Origin: Moringa oleifera | Lineage: Eukaryota > Streptophyta > Magnoliopsida > Brassicales > Moringaceae | DNA: 64,000 nucleotides | Direction: 5' to 3' | NCBI GenBank assembly: GCA_021397835.1 | Contig: JAJFZO010000566.1 | Coordinates: 2,666,001-2,730,000 of the forward strand | Shown here: in pieces, positions 13,851 through 24,964 of the stretch | Position numbering within the stretch: position 1 is the first letter of the stretch | Layout: every line of letters starts with the position of its first letter | The notes under the pieces: generated by a model | Told to the model about the DNA's origin: nothing | The model's database searches: none | Seen by the model: the letters and a program-made list of their open reading frames with translations, nothing else | Translations under genes and position numbers: made by a program

Positions 13851-14253
13851 GAGCTTCCCAACAGAGCAACATGGCTATACATAAAGGAATTGCATTGTTA
13901 GGGCAGTAGAGATTGAGCAACTGAATGAGAATGGAGAACTGGCAGAGTTTTTGGACAGATTCTCAACGAAGGATCGTGGTTATTATGTTTGTGAGAGTTG
14001 CGAGGATGCGAGGCTTGTTCCGTCCTCACATTTTAAGGGGATAGATTGTAAGGTGTTTGAGGAAGGAGAAGGGCAGGCCACCGAGGCGTTTCGATCTCAG
14101 ATTGCAATAAGAAAGGGTTGCTTCAAAATACCGCCATTGTTGACCAATTTATCCCATCTTGCTAGTAATTCTTTGTCATCTAATTCACTGCCGCAATTTG
14201 CAACAGCAACAAATGACAAAAGAAGATGGAAAGGTTTACCATATGAAGAATAA
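13840..14253 (+). pseudogene. Glutaredoxin-like C-terminal fragment, decayed
   Basis: The + strand translates to a stretch running from LNENGELAEFLDRF through CESCEDARLVP to CKVFEEGEG. This matches the layout of the plant glutaredoxin-domain family whose tail carries a CxxC-rich zinc-finger-like module (CxxCGDxRFVPC...CxGSxKVF). A segment just upstream (about 13850-13900) reads like the preceding LPxVxIKG strand but needs a frame change and contains stops. Several Cys expected after the first CxxC are replaced, there is no in-frame ATG, the active-site region is missing, and homology ends after about 14090. I read this as a remnant. Family assignment is from memory of the motif pattern and is moderate. 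Confidence 0.5.
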
Positions 14254-14337
14254 CTAAAAAACAAATATGCATATACAATTTCCAATTAGTCCAAATTTGC
14301 AATCATGGACGCACTAATTGTGACTGATCTTGTGTAT

Positions 14338-15173
14338 TGTTGGATGAAGATTTTGTTAGCCCAGTAAATAGCCGGACTTACTAATTTCAAGAATATGCAA
14401 TATTGGATGCTCAGTTTTTATTTAAGTTTTATTTTTATTTTTGTAAAACTTATCTGTTTTGGCTTACAATTAGTAGAATTATAGTACCATCTTAATCAAT
14501 CATACTTAGATTTTAATAAGCAATTTTATTCAATAATTTATAATCCAACTAAAACATCCATTAAAATAAAAAAATTGACAACAAATATGTATAACTCAGA
14601 ATCCAGATTTTCTACACAATGCATGCTCATCAAACATAAATGCAATAATCCTATACTTACATACACTAACACACATGAATTTAACGTGGTTGAATATGAA
14701 ACCTATATCCACATATGAAGTACTCAAAATCAGAGACTCAGCAAATCTACTAGTCAAAATTCAATTTGAGAATATAAGCAGAGAAAATAAAAAAAGACTT
14801 ACATAACTTCTTAAGCTTAAATTCATCACTACCACTGTGACTCTTGCCAAGAAAAACTCACAAACAAGATAAAGAAGATCTGAATTATAAAACCCAACTT
14901 AAAAGCTCATCAATTTCTATGATTTTCTTAATTTCTTACTCTTTTTTTCTTTTTTATTTTACTGCTCCTTCAACCGGACGAGCTACATCTTTTATATACT
15001 CTGTTCTATTATACTGATATGTCCCAGTGATGGCCCAACTAGATGCAAACCTGGCCAGTTAGGTGACATCCACTTCCTCCCATTTTTAGCTCATCTAGCT
15101 CACTCATTCAATGCGACAATACCTCAGCATGAACTCTGTCATTTGGACTAGTTACTGGAAGTAAAACTCAACA
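14338..15173 (-). repeat. Probable copia 3' LTR
   Basis: On the minus strand this segment starts TGTTGAG at 15173, immediately after a polypurine tract, and can end in CCAACA at 14338, giving TGTTG...CAACA ends. A TATA-like word (TATATAAAAG, minus strand, 14989-14998) lies about 175 bp inside, as expected for a U3 promoter. The inner border is well supported by the polypurine tract. The outer end at 14338 is tentative because no second LTR is available to compare. Confidence 0.5.
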
Positions 15174-15190
15174 AATCTCCACCTTGCTTC
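15174..15190 (-). other. Polypurine tract of the copia element
   Basis: The minus strand reads AAGCAAGGTGGAGATT directly before the TGTTGAG LTR start. This purine-rich sequence is the typical plus-strand priming site of plant Ty1/copia elements and fixes both the orientation and the LTR border. Confidence 0.65.
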
Positions 15191-16960
15191 TAGCAAATTG
15201 AAGAATTCGGTGAAGATGTAGCCTCTCTTGCTTAGAATTGATTCATCACACTAAAGTTAATTAAATTCCAACACCCAGAAGCTAAAGACATCTTTCTAGC
15301 TTCCCAGAAGACACTACTTTGGTGGCCATATCAGAGGCATTGTCTTGTGTATTTATCTTCTCAAGCATAATGGTGCCATCTTCAACCATCTCCCTCACAA
15401 AATAGTATTTTACATCAAAATGTTTGGATCGCTAATGAAAAAAATGAGATTCTTACAAAGATGGATTACAGATTGACTATTACTAAAAACCTTCAACCCA
15501 AAAGATGGAAATTTCATTTCATTTAGAATGCCAGATAGACATACTACTTTGAAACCTTGAGTCAAAGCAATATACTTAGCCTCTGTTGAAGACAGTGCAA
15601 TAACTAATTGAAGCTGTGCTTTTTAGCTAATGCAGCAGCCACCATATTGAAATACATAAGCAGATAAGGATCACTTTTTGTCTTCATCTCTTGCGTAGTC
15701 AGAATCCATATATTCAACAAGCATTTGCTATTGTCTCACTCTACCATAAACCAAACCATAAGTAAGGGTGTTCTTTACATACTTCATGAGTCATTTGACA
15801 GCTAACCAATGCTCTTTTCTTAGGTTAGACATATATCTGCTTTGCATGCTAATTGGATAGGTTAAATAAGATCTTGTACAGATCATGGAGTATATCAAGG
15901 AGCCTATTGCACTTGAGTAAGGCACCCTGAAGGTCTCTTGTTCTTCTTCTTTATTTCTTAGTGAACACTTAGCTAACAGTTTAAAATGTGCTCCCAAAGG
16001 AATACTAACTCCCTTAGCTTGATCCATACTGAATTTAATGAGTAACTTCTATAGATAATATTGCTGAGTAAGCTTTAGAAGGTTCTTAGACCTATCACTA
16101 AGATGCTCATTCCTAGGAAAGTCTTTGTTGGTCCTACATCTTTCATTTCAAACTCTTTACTCGATATTTTCTTTACAAGGATGACCTGATTCGTATACTT
16201 CTATTAGTGATTAACATGTCATCAAAGCATAGAGTAGCAAGATGTCTTCATTTTCACTACCTGCTGCTTTAAAATACAAGTAAACATTAAAGTTACTCCT
16301 TTTAAACCATTCCTGCAGCATATATGAATTATATCTCCCATATAATTGTCTTAGAGGTTGCTTAAGATCATATAAAGACTTCTTTAGGAGGCATACATGA
16401 TGTTCTTTTCCTTTCACATGGAAACCCTCTTGTTATTGCATGAAAATTATCTCATTTAGCATTCCACGTAGAAAGGCAATCTTGACATCCATTTATTCTA
16501 GTTCCCAGCCCTCTAAGACTATTTTAGTAAGTACCATTTTGATTTTTTTGTAGTTCACCATAGGGGAGAAGATTTCATTATAGTCAATGTCTTGCCTTTA
16601 AGTGAATCCCTTGGCCATAAGTCTAAATTAGAATCTTGTAGAAACATGAGCTTCACCCTCTTTAATTTTGTAGATCCATTTGCAATTTACTACCTTCTGC
16701 CCTTTAGGTCTTTTCAAAATTTCCCAAGTGTGGTTTCTATGAGAGATAATATCTCTTCTTTTATTGGCTTTAGCCATTTGGTTTCTAAAAGACTTGACAT
16801 GGCTTGATTAGAACTGGTATGCCTCATATGTACATAATGTCATGCTGAATTGAATGCATATCCAATCAAATCTTCTTCAGAAAAGTGGAATATACATCAC
16901 CTTCTTGAAACTTTTTAGGAGTTCTTATCCTCCTCTTGACTCGATCCTTTGTTAGCGATA
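15191..16960 (-). mobile_element. Ty1/copia remnant: reverse transcriptase and RNase H
   Basis: Minus-strand translations show pieces of a copia polyprotein in order. At 16720-16640 is the start of the RT domain (VNCKWIYKIKEGEA). At 16417-16211 is RT with KEHHVCLLKKSLYDLKQ. At 16027-15791 is the connection region (VPYSSAIGSLIYSMICTRSYLTYP...SRYMSNLRKEHW). Near 15600-15540 is the RNase H motif ALSSTEAKYIALT. Stops and frameshifts interrupt it throughout. Integrase, protease, gag and the 5' LTR are missing. The element stops near 16960-17036, where a P450 fragment begins, so its 5' part was lost at that border. Confidence 0.88.
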
Positions 16961-17036
16961 ACTTGACAACTACTCATAATATATATGTTTTTATTATTTA
17001 CATTTAAATTACTATTGATGTCAGATTTGAAAAAAT

Positions 17037-17400
17037 AGTGTCTTGGTTACATGCCACTTGTTTTACCAACGGTGGGGAGCTTATTAATTATAACATATTG
17101 TTAATTTGCATACGAGAAATCTTACAGATTGGACTGTAAATTCTAGCCAATTCTATGAAGAATTGGTGGAGGTTAATGCCTAGAAATGGAAGGTAGCCGA
17201 GTAGTGGCAGGCCAGGAGGCCCTGGTGGCAACTGAGCCTTTCCTCTCATCATGAACCTCCTGCAGTGGGAACCATAACGTACCCGTTACTGCAACTGCAA
17301 GAGGGAGCATGGTTTATGGGATTTAGTTTGACTTCCATCGTTGCTTACAGGAGTCCAGCAATGAAAATTGGCCACAAAGGGCGAGACAGGATAGCATGTG
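17037..17400 (-). pseudogene. P450 5'-end fragment (left duplicate)
   Basis: This segment matches 27440-27800, the 5' end of the decayed P450 at 26111-27805, almost base for base over long runs (for example the GATTGGACTGTAAATTC block and the GGCCACAAAGGGCGAGACAG block). Only the membrane anchor and proline-rich hinge region are present; the rest of that P450 is absent here. Stops and indels make it non-coding. It marks the left edge of the duplicated block. Confidence 0.85.
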
Positions 17401-17758
17401 GTATTTATCTTTCTAATTTAATATAATTATTTTCAAATTAGTGCGGTTTAAATCAAGAACAACTTTTCAGTGATCACATGTTAAATATTTAATTACGAGG
17501 AATGTATATCCAGCTATACTAAGTTTGCTTTGTCTCATAGAAAACTGCCAAAATCAAAGCCTCCCACCGATCTTGTTATGTTACTAAGAGCCTGTGTAAC
17601 GTGTTCAGACAGCAATGTTTCATGAGGATTACAGAATATCTTAAACTAATTTGATTGACCCATTTCAGAAGACATAAGTTTACAATTCAAACATGATCAA
17701 TGCAGTTACTTGACAGAACACAGTTAACCACATTCAGCCATGGTTCAGGTGCTGTAGC

Positions 17759-19427
17759 CTACTGGTACAGAGCTGGATCAGACAACCTTGGAGTTGGTAT
17801 CAATACTAGAGGAGTCTTCAACTTCAACACAATCCCAAACTTCTCTGTAAGATCTAACTTCTGTCCCTCTGTCAACTTCCAGTCGAAAGAATGCAAAAGC
17901 GTGGCAAGAGAATACAGCACCATCCTCTCAGCCATTGCTATACCAGCACAGATTCTCCGACCAGACCCGCATGGGAAGTATCTGAAGTCACTTCCACTGT
18001 AGTCCCCTTTACCATCCAGGAATCTCTCAGGGTTAAACTCCAATGGATTTTCCCAGACAGAAGGGTCCCTGTGCATTGCCCACACGTTGACAAACACCCT
18101 GGAACCCTTCGGAACTGTGTATCCCCCAACCACGCAGGCTTCGCTGGGACAGTGAGGGACTAGCAGCGGCAATACTGGGTGCAGCCTCAAGCACTCTTTC
18201 ATTACGGCATGGAGATAGGGTAGTTTGTGGATATGAGGCTCTTCTACAATGTTGTCTCGGCCGACCACCGTGTCCAGTTCTTCCTGAGCTCTTTTGAGGA
18301 TGTCTGGTTTGTTCATGATTTCAGCCATGGCGAACTCTATTGTGTTGGAAGTTGTGTCTGTCCCGCCCACCACCATATTCTGTCCGAATTTCGCAAGACT
18401 TACTTCAATGAATTGCCTTCTAATATTACTAGCTATTACAGAGTGATCAGAGTACAGTAAAAGCTTACCATGAGCAAGGCTCTGAGGTGGGTCATGGTAA
18501 GAGGAATTTTGGCATCTCCTTCGTCTTTCAACTGCAACAGGAACTCCAAGAAGTCCTTTCTCCGATTCTCACCTCTTTTCTTTAGTCGTTGACCGATTAT
18601 CCTGTCGAAGATACGATCGAGCTGATCGGCCAACCCTTGCATGCGCTTCACCAATCCTTGCAGATCAAACCGTCCGAGAACCGGAAAGAAATCGGAAATG
18701 TTGGGCTGGCCCAGTAAGTCTGTCATATGCAAACCACCTGCCTGAACTCCGCACCCAAGCGAGCCCTCTCAGTTCCTTGCACTGAGCCGCCCCATAACAT
18801 GCTGGTGATAACGTTTAATATCGTCAAGAACAACTGTTCACCGATGTTAATGGGAGAACCGACCCGACTGAATATAAAGCCGACGGTTTCCCGGACCTCC
18901 CGGCGGCGGAGCAAGTAGACGGTGTCCAAGGTGGTGTTGCTAAGCATCTTGAGAACAGATACCTTTCTCAACATCCTCCATTCCGGCCCATAAGGTGTCC
19001 AAACTATATCAGACCCGCCATAAGTTGCAGCACGGCCTACGGCGGGGACGTCGCGGTTGGCAAAAGTAATATCGTGGTGCTTGAGCACATCGCGCGCCGC
19101 GGAAGGGGAGGTCACTACGATCGCCACCTTCGTTCCAAGCTGGAGCTTTAAAACTGGGCCGTAGGTGCCGGCCAGGGAGGCGAAGTAAGAGTGAAGCTCC
19201 GGGTCAAGAAACGGCAGGTTACCGACCAACGGCAGCCCTTGGGGGCCTGGCAGTGACGGTGCCCTGCCCTTCCTCAACTTGCTACCGATCCAGACATACC
19301 AAAAGAATGCAAAGATCGCGACAGAAGTGAACAGAACCCTACATAGCTGGTCCGTTTCACTGCAGCTTTGCCACAGCCATGACAAGGAAAAGTTCAGATT
19401 TTTCAGGAAACCGGAGGTGGGTATCAT
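17759..19427 (-). pseudogene. CYP706: CYP706-type P450, left copy, frameshifted
   Basis: Near-identical to the gene at 28303-29992. Exon 1 would run from the ATG at 19427 to 18463 and exon 2 from about 18379 to 17759, with the splice sites kept. A single-base deletion near 18730-18735 (TGC-AAACC here, TGCGAGACC in the other copy, + strand) shifts the frame after AEFRQ, and a stop follows two codons later. Exon 2 stays open. Its haem-binding loop reads YFPCGSGRRICAG, so the conserved Phe of FxxGxRxCxG is Cys (TTC to TGC). Exon 2 differs from the intact copy at only 8 of 205 residues, so decay is recent. The upstream leader also carries small deletions. A transcript could exist, but a full P450 could not be made without repair. 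Confidence 0.9.
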
Positions 19428-19559
19428 GGCGAACAAAAAGAGACCCTGTTGTAGGGGCAGTACACTGACTTAAATAATCCTCTTGCGACGGTGAACTCTT
19501 ATACTGTAGCCAGAGCATATCCAAAGGGAATCTTTGTGCCATAACTCATTTTTTTAAGC

Positions 19560-19912
19560 AGCAACAGGTTGGGTTTACACGGGTAAATCAATCAAATCAA
19601 ATCTGAAAAAGACGGATTTAAATAATATTTTAATCAAATTTATTTAAATTTAATATTTAAATTAAGTTAAATTTTAAAGATTTATTATTAAATTTTAATT
19701 TATGATTTAATTAATAAAAAATTATTATTATAATTTAAAAAAATATATAAATATGTAAATATAATAAAAGAATTTGTATAAATAATTATAAAAAAATTTA
19801 AGATTAATTCGAATGTTAAAATTAATTTTTTAAATAAATTTAAGATGAGTTTAAATATGTATATTTAATTAAATTTGAGTTTGAAATTTTCTAAATTATC
19901 TGACACGTTGCC
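19560..19912. mobile_element. MITE-like AT-rich insertion upstream of left CYP706
   Basis: The left duplicate has about 350 bp here that are missing from the right duplicate (near 30163). The insert begins CAGCAACAGGTTGGGTTT and ends ACACGTTGCCATCCCC, so its ends are imperfect inverted repeats of the type GG(A/C)(T/G)GGCAAC. The interior is A/T-rich and resembles the element at 58690-59211. There is no coding capacity. Comparison of the two duplicates shows insertion here or, less likely, precise loss in the other copy. Confidence 0.7.
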
Positions 19913-21285
19913 ATCCCCATTTCTTAGATTAGTTATCAATAAAGACACTTTATGTTGGGACCCATGCATTTATGATTAATATAATATTTTCTTATCAACT
20001 TAATGATTCATGTGAAGAAAAAAAATCAATGCAGATTATTTCCTCTTGCCGACCCAAAAGACAAAAGGAGAAAGAAGGAATTTCACTTTCTAGAACTACC
20101 GAAATTTCCAGTGTTGTTTTGTTCATGGTGACAAAAGGACAAAGAAGACAAACTTTCATGGCCGAATTTTGTTCAGGCAGAGACTTATTAGGTAAAGATT
20201 ATCTTTATTTTATATATTAAAATTAACATGTTGGATCGCCATAATATAATTAACCAATGTAGGACTCTAATAAAAAGATAATGTGTAATACTTATTGCTT
20301 GGTTCTTAAATCACAACGTCTTCAAATATGATCTTTAGAAGATCATAAGAAACATGTGCTATGCTCCTAGAACAAGTTTTATAAAGTATTAGTATTCAAA
20401 ATTTCAAAAGATAAATTAATCATATAAAAATTTATAAAAAATATTTTTGATAAAATAATAATAAAAAATATTAATTAGTCACAAAAAAATTATGATGTAT
20501 TAAAGAATTTAAACGCAGAGACACTTTATTACTCAGAATTAATGAGCTTTCTTAGAGCATATAAAAAAAATAAATCGAATAGGTGCAATGAAACATATTT
20601 TTTAATTTAAAGTGAAAATACGATCTCAAAATTAAAAAAAATTAACTAAAATTTTTAGAAACGAGCATAATAAAGGAAAACAATATAAAAATAAAAATAT
20701 TTCTTCTTTTTATGAAATTTGCCCCAAAAAAAAAAAATCATTTGAAGGAATTGTTGATTTAAGAAAAAACCATAGTACCAAAATGCCAAAATGTTTTGGG
20801 TACTTAAAAAGAGATTAGAGACTAAAGAAAAATTATCAAATTAATTATACTGAAAAAAAAAAGTGGAAAAATTTTTTTTTGGTACCTCTCAATAAGCTAT
20901 TGTAAGAAAAAGTGATAAATGTTACTTAGATAATGACAACAACAATCATATGACAAAAAATGAAAGCATATGCTGTCTTGGTAAGGTAAAAATTAATGTA
21001 AAAATTGAAAACAGTGAATTTGTTGGGGGAATTGTAGAGGTACTATTATTATTGATTAAAAAAATGCAATAGGTACATTAGTGAAGTTCTCATTATCCTT
21101 ACTGTAAATTCAAAATTTATTAAATGTGGAACAAATGATTGAAAAAAAAGATGCTTTTTGCATTTTGAGGGAATTTCTTAAAAACATATAACAAAAAATA
21201 CAAAACTTTCAAAATTGTAAGAGTAAAAATAAAAGAAAATAGATGTTTTTCAATCTAATGAAGATATATGCAAGCATAAGTAGGT
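19913..21285. other. Spacer; duplicated upstream DNA then AT-rich DNA
   Basis: 19913-20345 is diverged but alignable to 30170-30615, for example the block CTTCAAATATGATCTTTAG at about 20319. It is the outer part of the CYP706 duplication. From 20350 to 21285 the sequence is A/T-rich with poly-A runs and no recognisable gene. Confidence 0.6.
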
Positions 21286-21289
21286 GATT

Positions 21290-21575
21290 CTTGTCTATGG
21301 CACAAAAAGTTGGGGCATTTCCTCTTCGAATGCATACTCCATCACTTATCAAAACAAGTAATTTCATTCTCTTCATTGATGAATATAGTAGAATGACATG
21401 GTTTACATTTTAACTGAAGTTAAGTCAAGAAGCAAAGTGGCTATCACATAAAAAATATGAAGAAGTGAGATAGGCAAAGAATACACATCTAAAGAATTCA
21501 ATAAGTCATGTGAAGATAGAGGCACGGAACATCAACTCATAGTTGGTTACGCTCTTGAACAAAAATGGAGTATCA
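21290..21575 (+). mobile_element. Copia integrase fragment
   Basis: The + strand gives interrupted matches to the copia integrase core: an LFIDEYSRMTWFTF-like piece near 21370-21410, then GKEYTSKEFNKSCEDRGTEHQLIVGYALEQ near 21475-21560, which is the conserved segment leading to the catalytic Glu region. Several frameshifts and stops are present. No LTR or RT is nearby in this orientation, so it is an isolated scrap. Confidence 0.8.
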
Positions 21576-21589
21576 AAAAAAAAAAAAGG

Positions 21590-22300
21590 AAATAGAACCC
21601 AGAGACCGTAAATGTAATAGTTTACTTACCCAATAATTATCTATCTCTTTAATCTTAGTTCATTATCCTAATTGATGGTCGAGATGTCTTCAAGTTTCTA
21701 TTAATCTTTCCTTAAGTCTAACAAATATTTTCCTGAATGCTAATCCACTATATCCATATATGATTTAAAATAAACAAGAATTCATTAAGTTTTATGATTT
21801 TCAAAGAATAGCTCCATAAATAATGTAAGTATATTCTTATTTCACATGCAATTTATGGTTTTTTCCACAATAACAAAACACATAAATCTCCTTTCTATAT
21901 CATTATAATCAACAAATTATCTACATAATGGCTAGTTAATTAGAAACATTAGGCACATTATAAAAAACTCAATTAGGCATAATAGGTGAAAGATTAAACG
22001 AAAAAATAATCCAAAGCTTCATAATTAGAATAAATTTTAGCCTTAGAAGACAAACTTAGTTCACATTAAAAATAATAAATATTCTAACAAAGATTTAAAG
22101 CATAAATAAAGGAAGAAAGAAAAACTAGATTGGAAGATGGATTTGTAGTCATCTTCTACTCCGAAACTCTCCTATCCTCGTTGCCCTAAAGAGTCATAAG
22201 AAAATTCTAATAGTTTTCTATTTATAAACTAACTATTGTAAGAGAAAAATTACCAATACACTATAAGTTTTCTACACAAGAGTTTGGTGTCGTGACGCCA
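21590..22300 (-). repeat. Left arm of a 0.7-kb inverted repeat
   Basis: Read on the minus strand, this segment aligns with 24965-25690 on the + strand over roughly 700 bp. Shared words include TGAAGCTTTGGATT, CCATCTTCCAA, AATTCTTGTT, AATTAGGATAATGAA/AATTAGGATAATAAA and a TATAAATAG box (here at 22219-22227, minus strand). By eye identity is about 70 percent with small indels. No coding sequence is visible. It may be one of two oppositely oriented copies of an LTR-like or other dispersed repeat, or the arm of a foldback structure. Confidence 0.8.
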
Positions 22301-22589
22301 ACCATGTTGCTTAATAACTATGTAATGCCACCAATTTCATGACCTTGTAATCTAGCGTCGCTACGTTTAATTTTTTGCTTTAAATAATGTTGCTATATAA
22401 GCAAATGATTAATATTTAATATTTAACTCTAAGTCTTAAATTCAAGTTTTATAATTTTATTAATTAAAAATAAAAATGAATTGAGGGTTGTATAAACAAA
22501 ATATTTTAGAAATACAAAGATTTCTTTGTTGAGCTTTCCTTGTTATTCCAAACAAAGTAACATAATTTTTATATTAAAAGGAATAACAA

Positions 22590-23195
22590 CTTATTTCTTA
22601 AGATTTTTCATACTCTCAGCAACTTGAGATATATATGTTATTATATTTTTTAACAAATAATAATAATTTTATATTATAAAGTATGAAAACCTTTTTTTGA
22701 GATTTTTTCATAATTTTTAATATTTTATTATTTTTTAAAAATAATTTTTATATTTTAAAATATATGAAAATTCTATCATGAATTTTTTTATCACCTCTCA
22801 AAAAATATATTTTTTATATTTTAAAAAATAAAAATTCTCTTTTGAAATCTTTTCATATTTTTAAAAAATATTAAATATATAATTATTTTTTAAAAAAATT
22901 ATATTAAAAAATATAAAAATCTCTTTTAAGATTTTTCTACATTTTAAAAAAATATTAAAAATATTTTTTTAAAAAATTAATTTTACGTTAGAGAATATGA
23001 AAACTACTCTCTTGAGATTTTTCATGCCCCTTCAAACTTAAAGCATTTATATTTTAAAAAATTTTAATTAGAGAATATAAAAACCTCTCTCTTAAGATTT
23101 TTTAAATATTTTTCAAAAATATTTAATAATTTTTATATTAGAAAATATAAAAACTTTTCTCTTGAGATTTTTTTTTATATTCCTCAAAAACTCAA

Positions 23196-23234
<39 letters not shown>

Positions 23235-23385
23235 TTTAAAAATAATTTTTACATTAACAAATATGAAAACCTTTTTCTTAAGATTTTTTCATATTTCTAA
23301 AAAGCTTAAAACATATATCTTCTATTTTTAAAATAATTTTTATTAAAAATGACAAAACATCTCTTTTGAATTATTTTATGCTTTC
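22590..23385. repeat. Degenerate ~80-bp minisatellite, 9-10 units
   Basis: A motif of the form TATGAAAACCTCTCTCTTGAG followed by ATTTTTCATAT recurs near 22600, 22685, 22765, 22835, 22915, 22995, 23075, 23150, 23260 and 23350. Spacing is about 70-110 bp, mostly 80, separated by A/T-rich filler containing TTTTAAAA-type words. Units differ by substitutions and indels. The core has weak dyad symmetry (ATGAAAA...TTTTTCAT). The array lies inside the spacer between the two inverted-repeat arms. Confidence 0.8.
23196..23228. repeat. (TA)n microsatellite
   Basis: An uninterrupted alternating AT/TA run of about 32 bp, followed by a short CACAC tail, sits within one spacer of the ~80-bp minisatellite. 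Confidence 0.95.
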
Positions 23386-24280
23386 AAAAACTTAAAATAT
23401 TTTTTATTTTTAATTTTTTTTAAAAAATTAAAATAACATCAAAGTAATTTTATTTTTTTTTGAAAACATAGTTAAAATTGAGTAAAATAAAAAATAAAAT
23501 AAAAATTAATTTCACATTATGAACAATATAAATTTATTAGTTTAAATGACCCTGCTACATCCTAAATTCATTTATCTTCCTTCTTTCTTTTTTTTTTTAT
23601 TTATTCTTTCAAGCAAATACTTTTTATTTCACACTAATCTTGCTCCTATTTTTAAAGTTTTTTTCTTTTACACAAACAATTACTACTTTGTCCTTGACCA
23701 CTCTTTTTTCATTTTTCTTGTTTTTTCTTTTTGACGTATATGAAACCCTATTCATTTTCTACTACATTACATGTTCTTTTTTTGCTCATTATTTTCGTAC
23801 ATTATCTATTTTTTTACGTGATTTTTCATATATTCAACATAAAAGTATAAAAACTTGTGTGGATTCACAAATAAAAAAATATTAAAAATCAATATATAAG
23901 TAAATAAAAAATACAAATGAGAAAAAAAAAGTAAATGTATGCAAAAGGAATATCAAATACATAAATAAATATTCATAAAAAATAAAAATAAAGGGATGAA
24001 GAATAAGTGGTGATAAAATAAAAAAAAAAGTAACATTGTTTTTTAAGAGAAAATGATGTTTGATTTGAAAATTTTTCTTTTAAATATCTAATTGTTAAAG
24101 AGAACCTTTCAAACTTTATATTTATTGAAAACTATTATTCTCGCTTCAACAACTTTTTTCAAATATTCTCAAAACATTTTTTAAAAATTTCTTAGCATTC
24201 TCTCAACAAATCTCTTTCTCCATCCTCTCTTAAGCTCTTGGCCAATATGGGTATTTATACACCTTGGTCAAGCCTTCATT
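23386..24280. other. AT-rich spacer within the inverted-repeat interval
   Basis: Extreme A/T-rich DNA with poly-T and poly-A blocks. Open frames at 23546-23885 are F/Y/L/I-rich low-complexity translations of T-rich DNA and are not credible genes. Confidence 0.6.
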
Positions 24281-24284
24281 TAAT

Positions 24285-24440
24285 GTAGTAAATGCAGCAA
24301 TGTTGCAATTGCTGCAGAAATTATAGCATTGCTATAGAATGCTATAGCAATTGTAGCAAATGCTGCAGAATACTGCAGCAATTGCAACTGTCTCATTATA
24401 GTAATATTGCAGTAGCAGTAAGATGCTGCAATATCTTGAA
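24285..24440. repeat. Cluster of short palindromes (GCAATTGC, CTGCAG, GCTATAGC)
   Basis: About 150 bp dense in overlapping self-complementary words: TTGCAATTGCTGCAG, GCATTGCTATAG, GCTATAGCAATTG, TGCTGCAGAATACTGCAGCA and ATATTGCAGTAGCAG. The composition differs sharply from the surrounding poly-A/T. It lies about 30 bp downstream of a GTATTTATACA TATA-like word. It may be part of a retroelement leader or LTR; I cannot assign a family. Confidence 0.6.
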
Positions 24441-24964
24441 ACTTTTTTTTAGTTAATAATTCTTATCTTTTAATCTTTAATCTCAATCATTGGGTATTTT
24501 ATCTAAATTGATCCAAAAAAAATTAGGTATCCACAACATACTATTGGAAATCAAAATAATGCGTAAGTTGGTATTTAAGTTGAAATTCTACATATTCTCA
24601 TAAATGTCTAAAGTTTTTCTTATGCTATATCATTTACTAAATCTCTAAAACATGTTAGTAAGTCAAAATAACTCGTCACTCCTTCTAAGAGTTTTTTTTT
24701 TTTTTTTTGTACTTATTGCTTTAATTTTCCTTGTTTGGCTCGAGAACTAGTAAAAAGTTAAGTATTTAAATATTTGATGACTAAATTTTACACTTACTGA
24801 TTTGATATGTTTATCATAATCATTTGTTGGTTTATGATATTTTATTCAATCTTTCATATTGTTTTATGTATGTTATGTATATATTAAGAAGAATATCAAA
24901 CTTGAATAGATTAAGAGAGTTTTTGAGCTTAAAAAATGAGATTTTATGTAGAATTCTAGGGTAG

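Noticed and set aside
22590..23385. CRISPR-like array
   Set aside because: Units are degenerate, A/T-rich and in plant nuclear DNA; spacers are not unique sequences of fixed length.
23546..23885. Phe/Tyr/Leu-rich open frames
   Set aside because: Translations of T-rich DNA; composition alone explains the membrane-like appearance.
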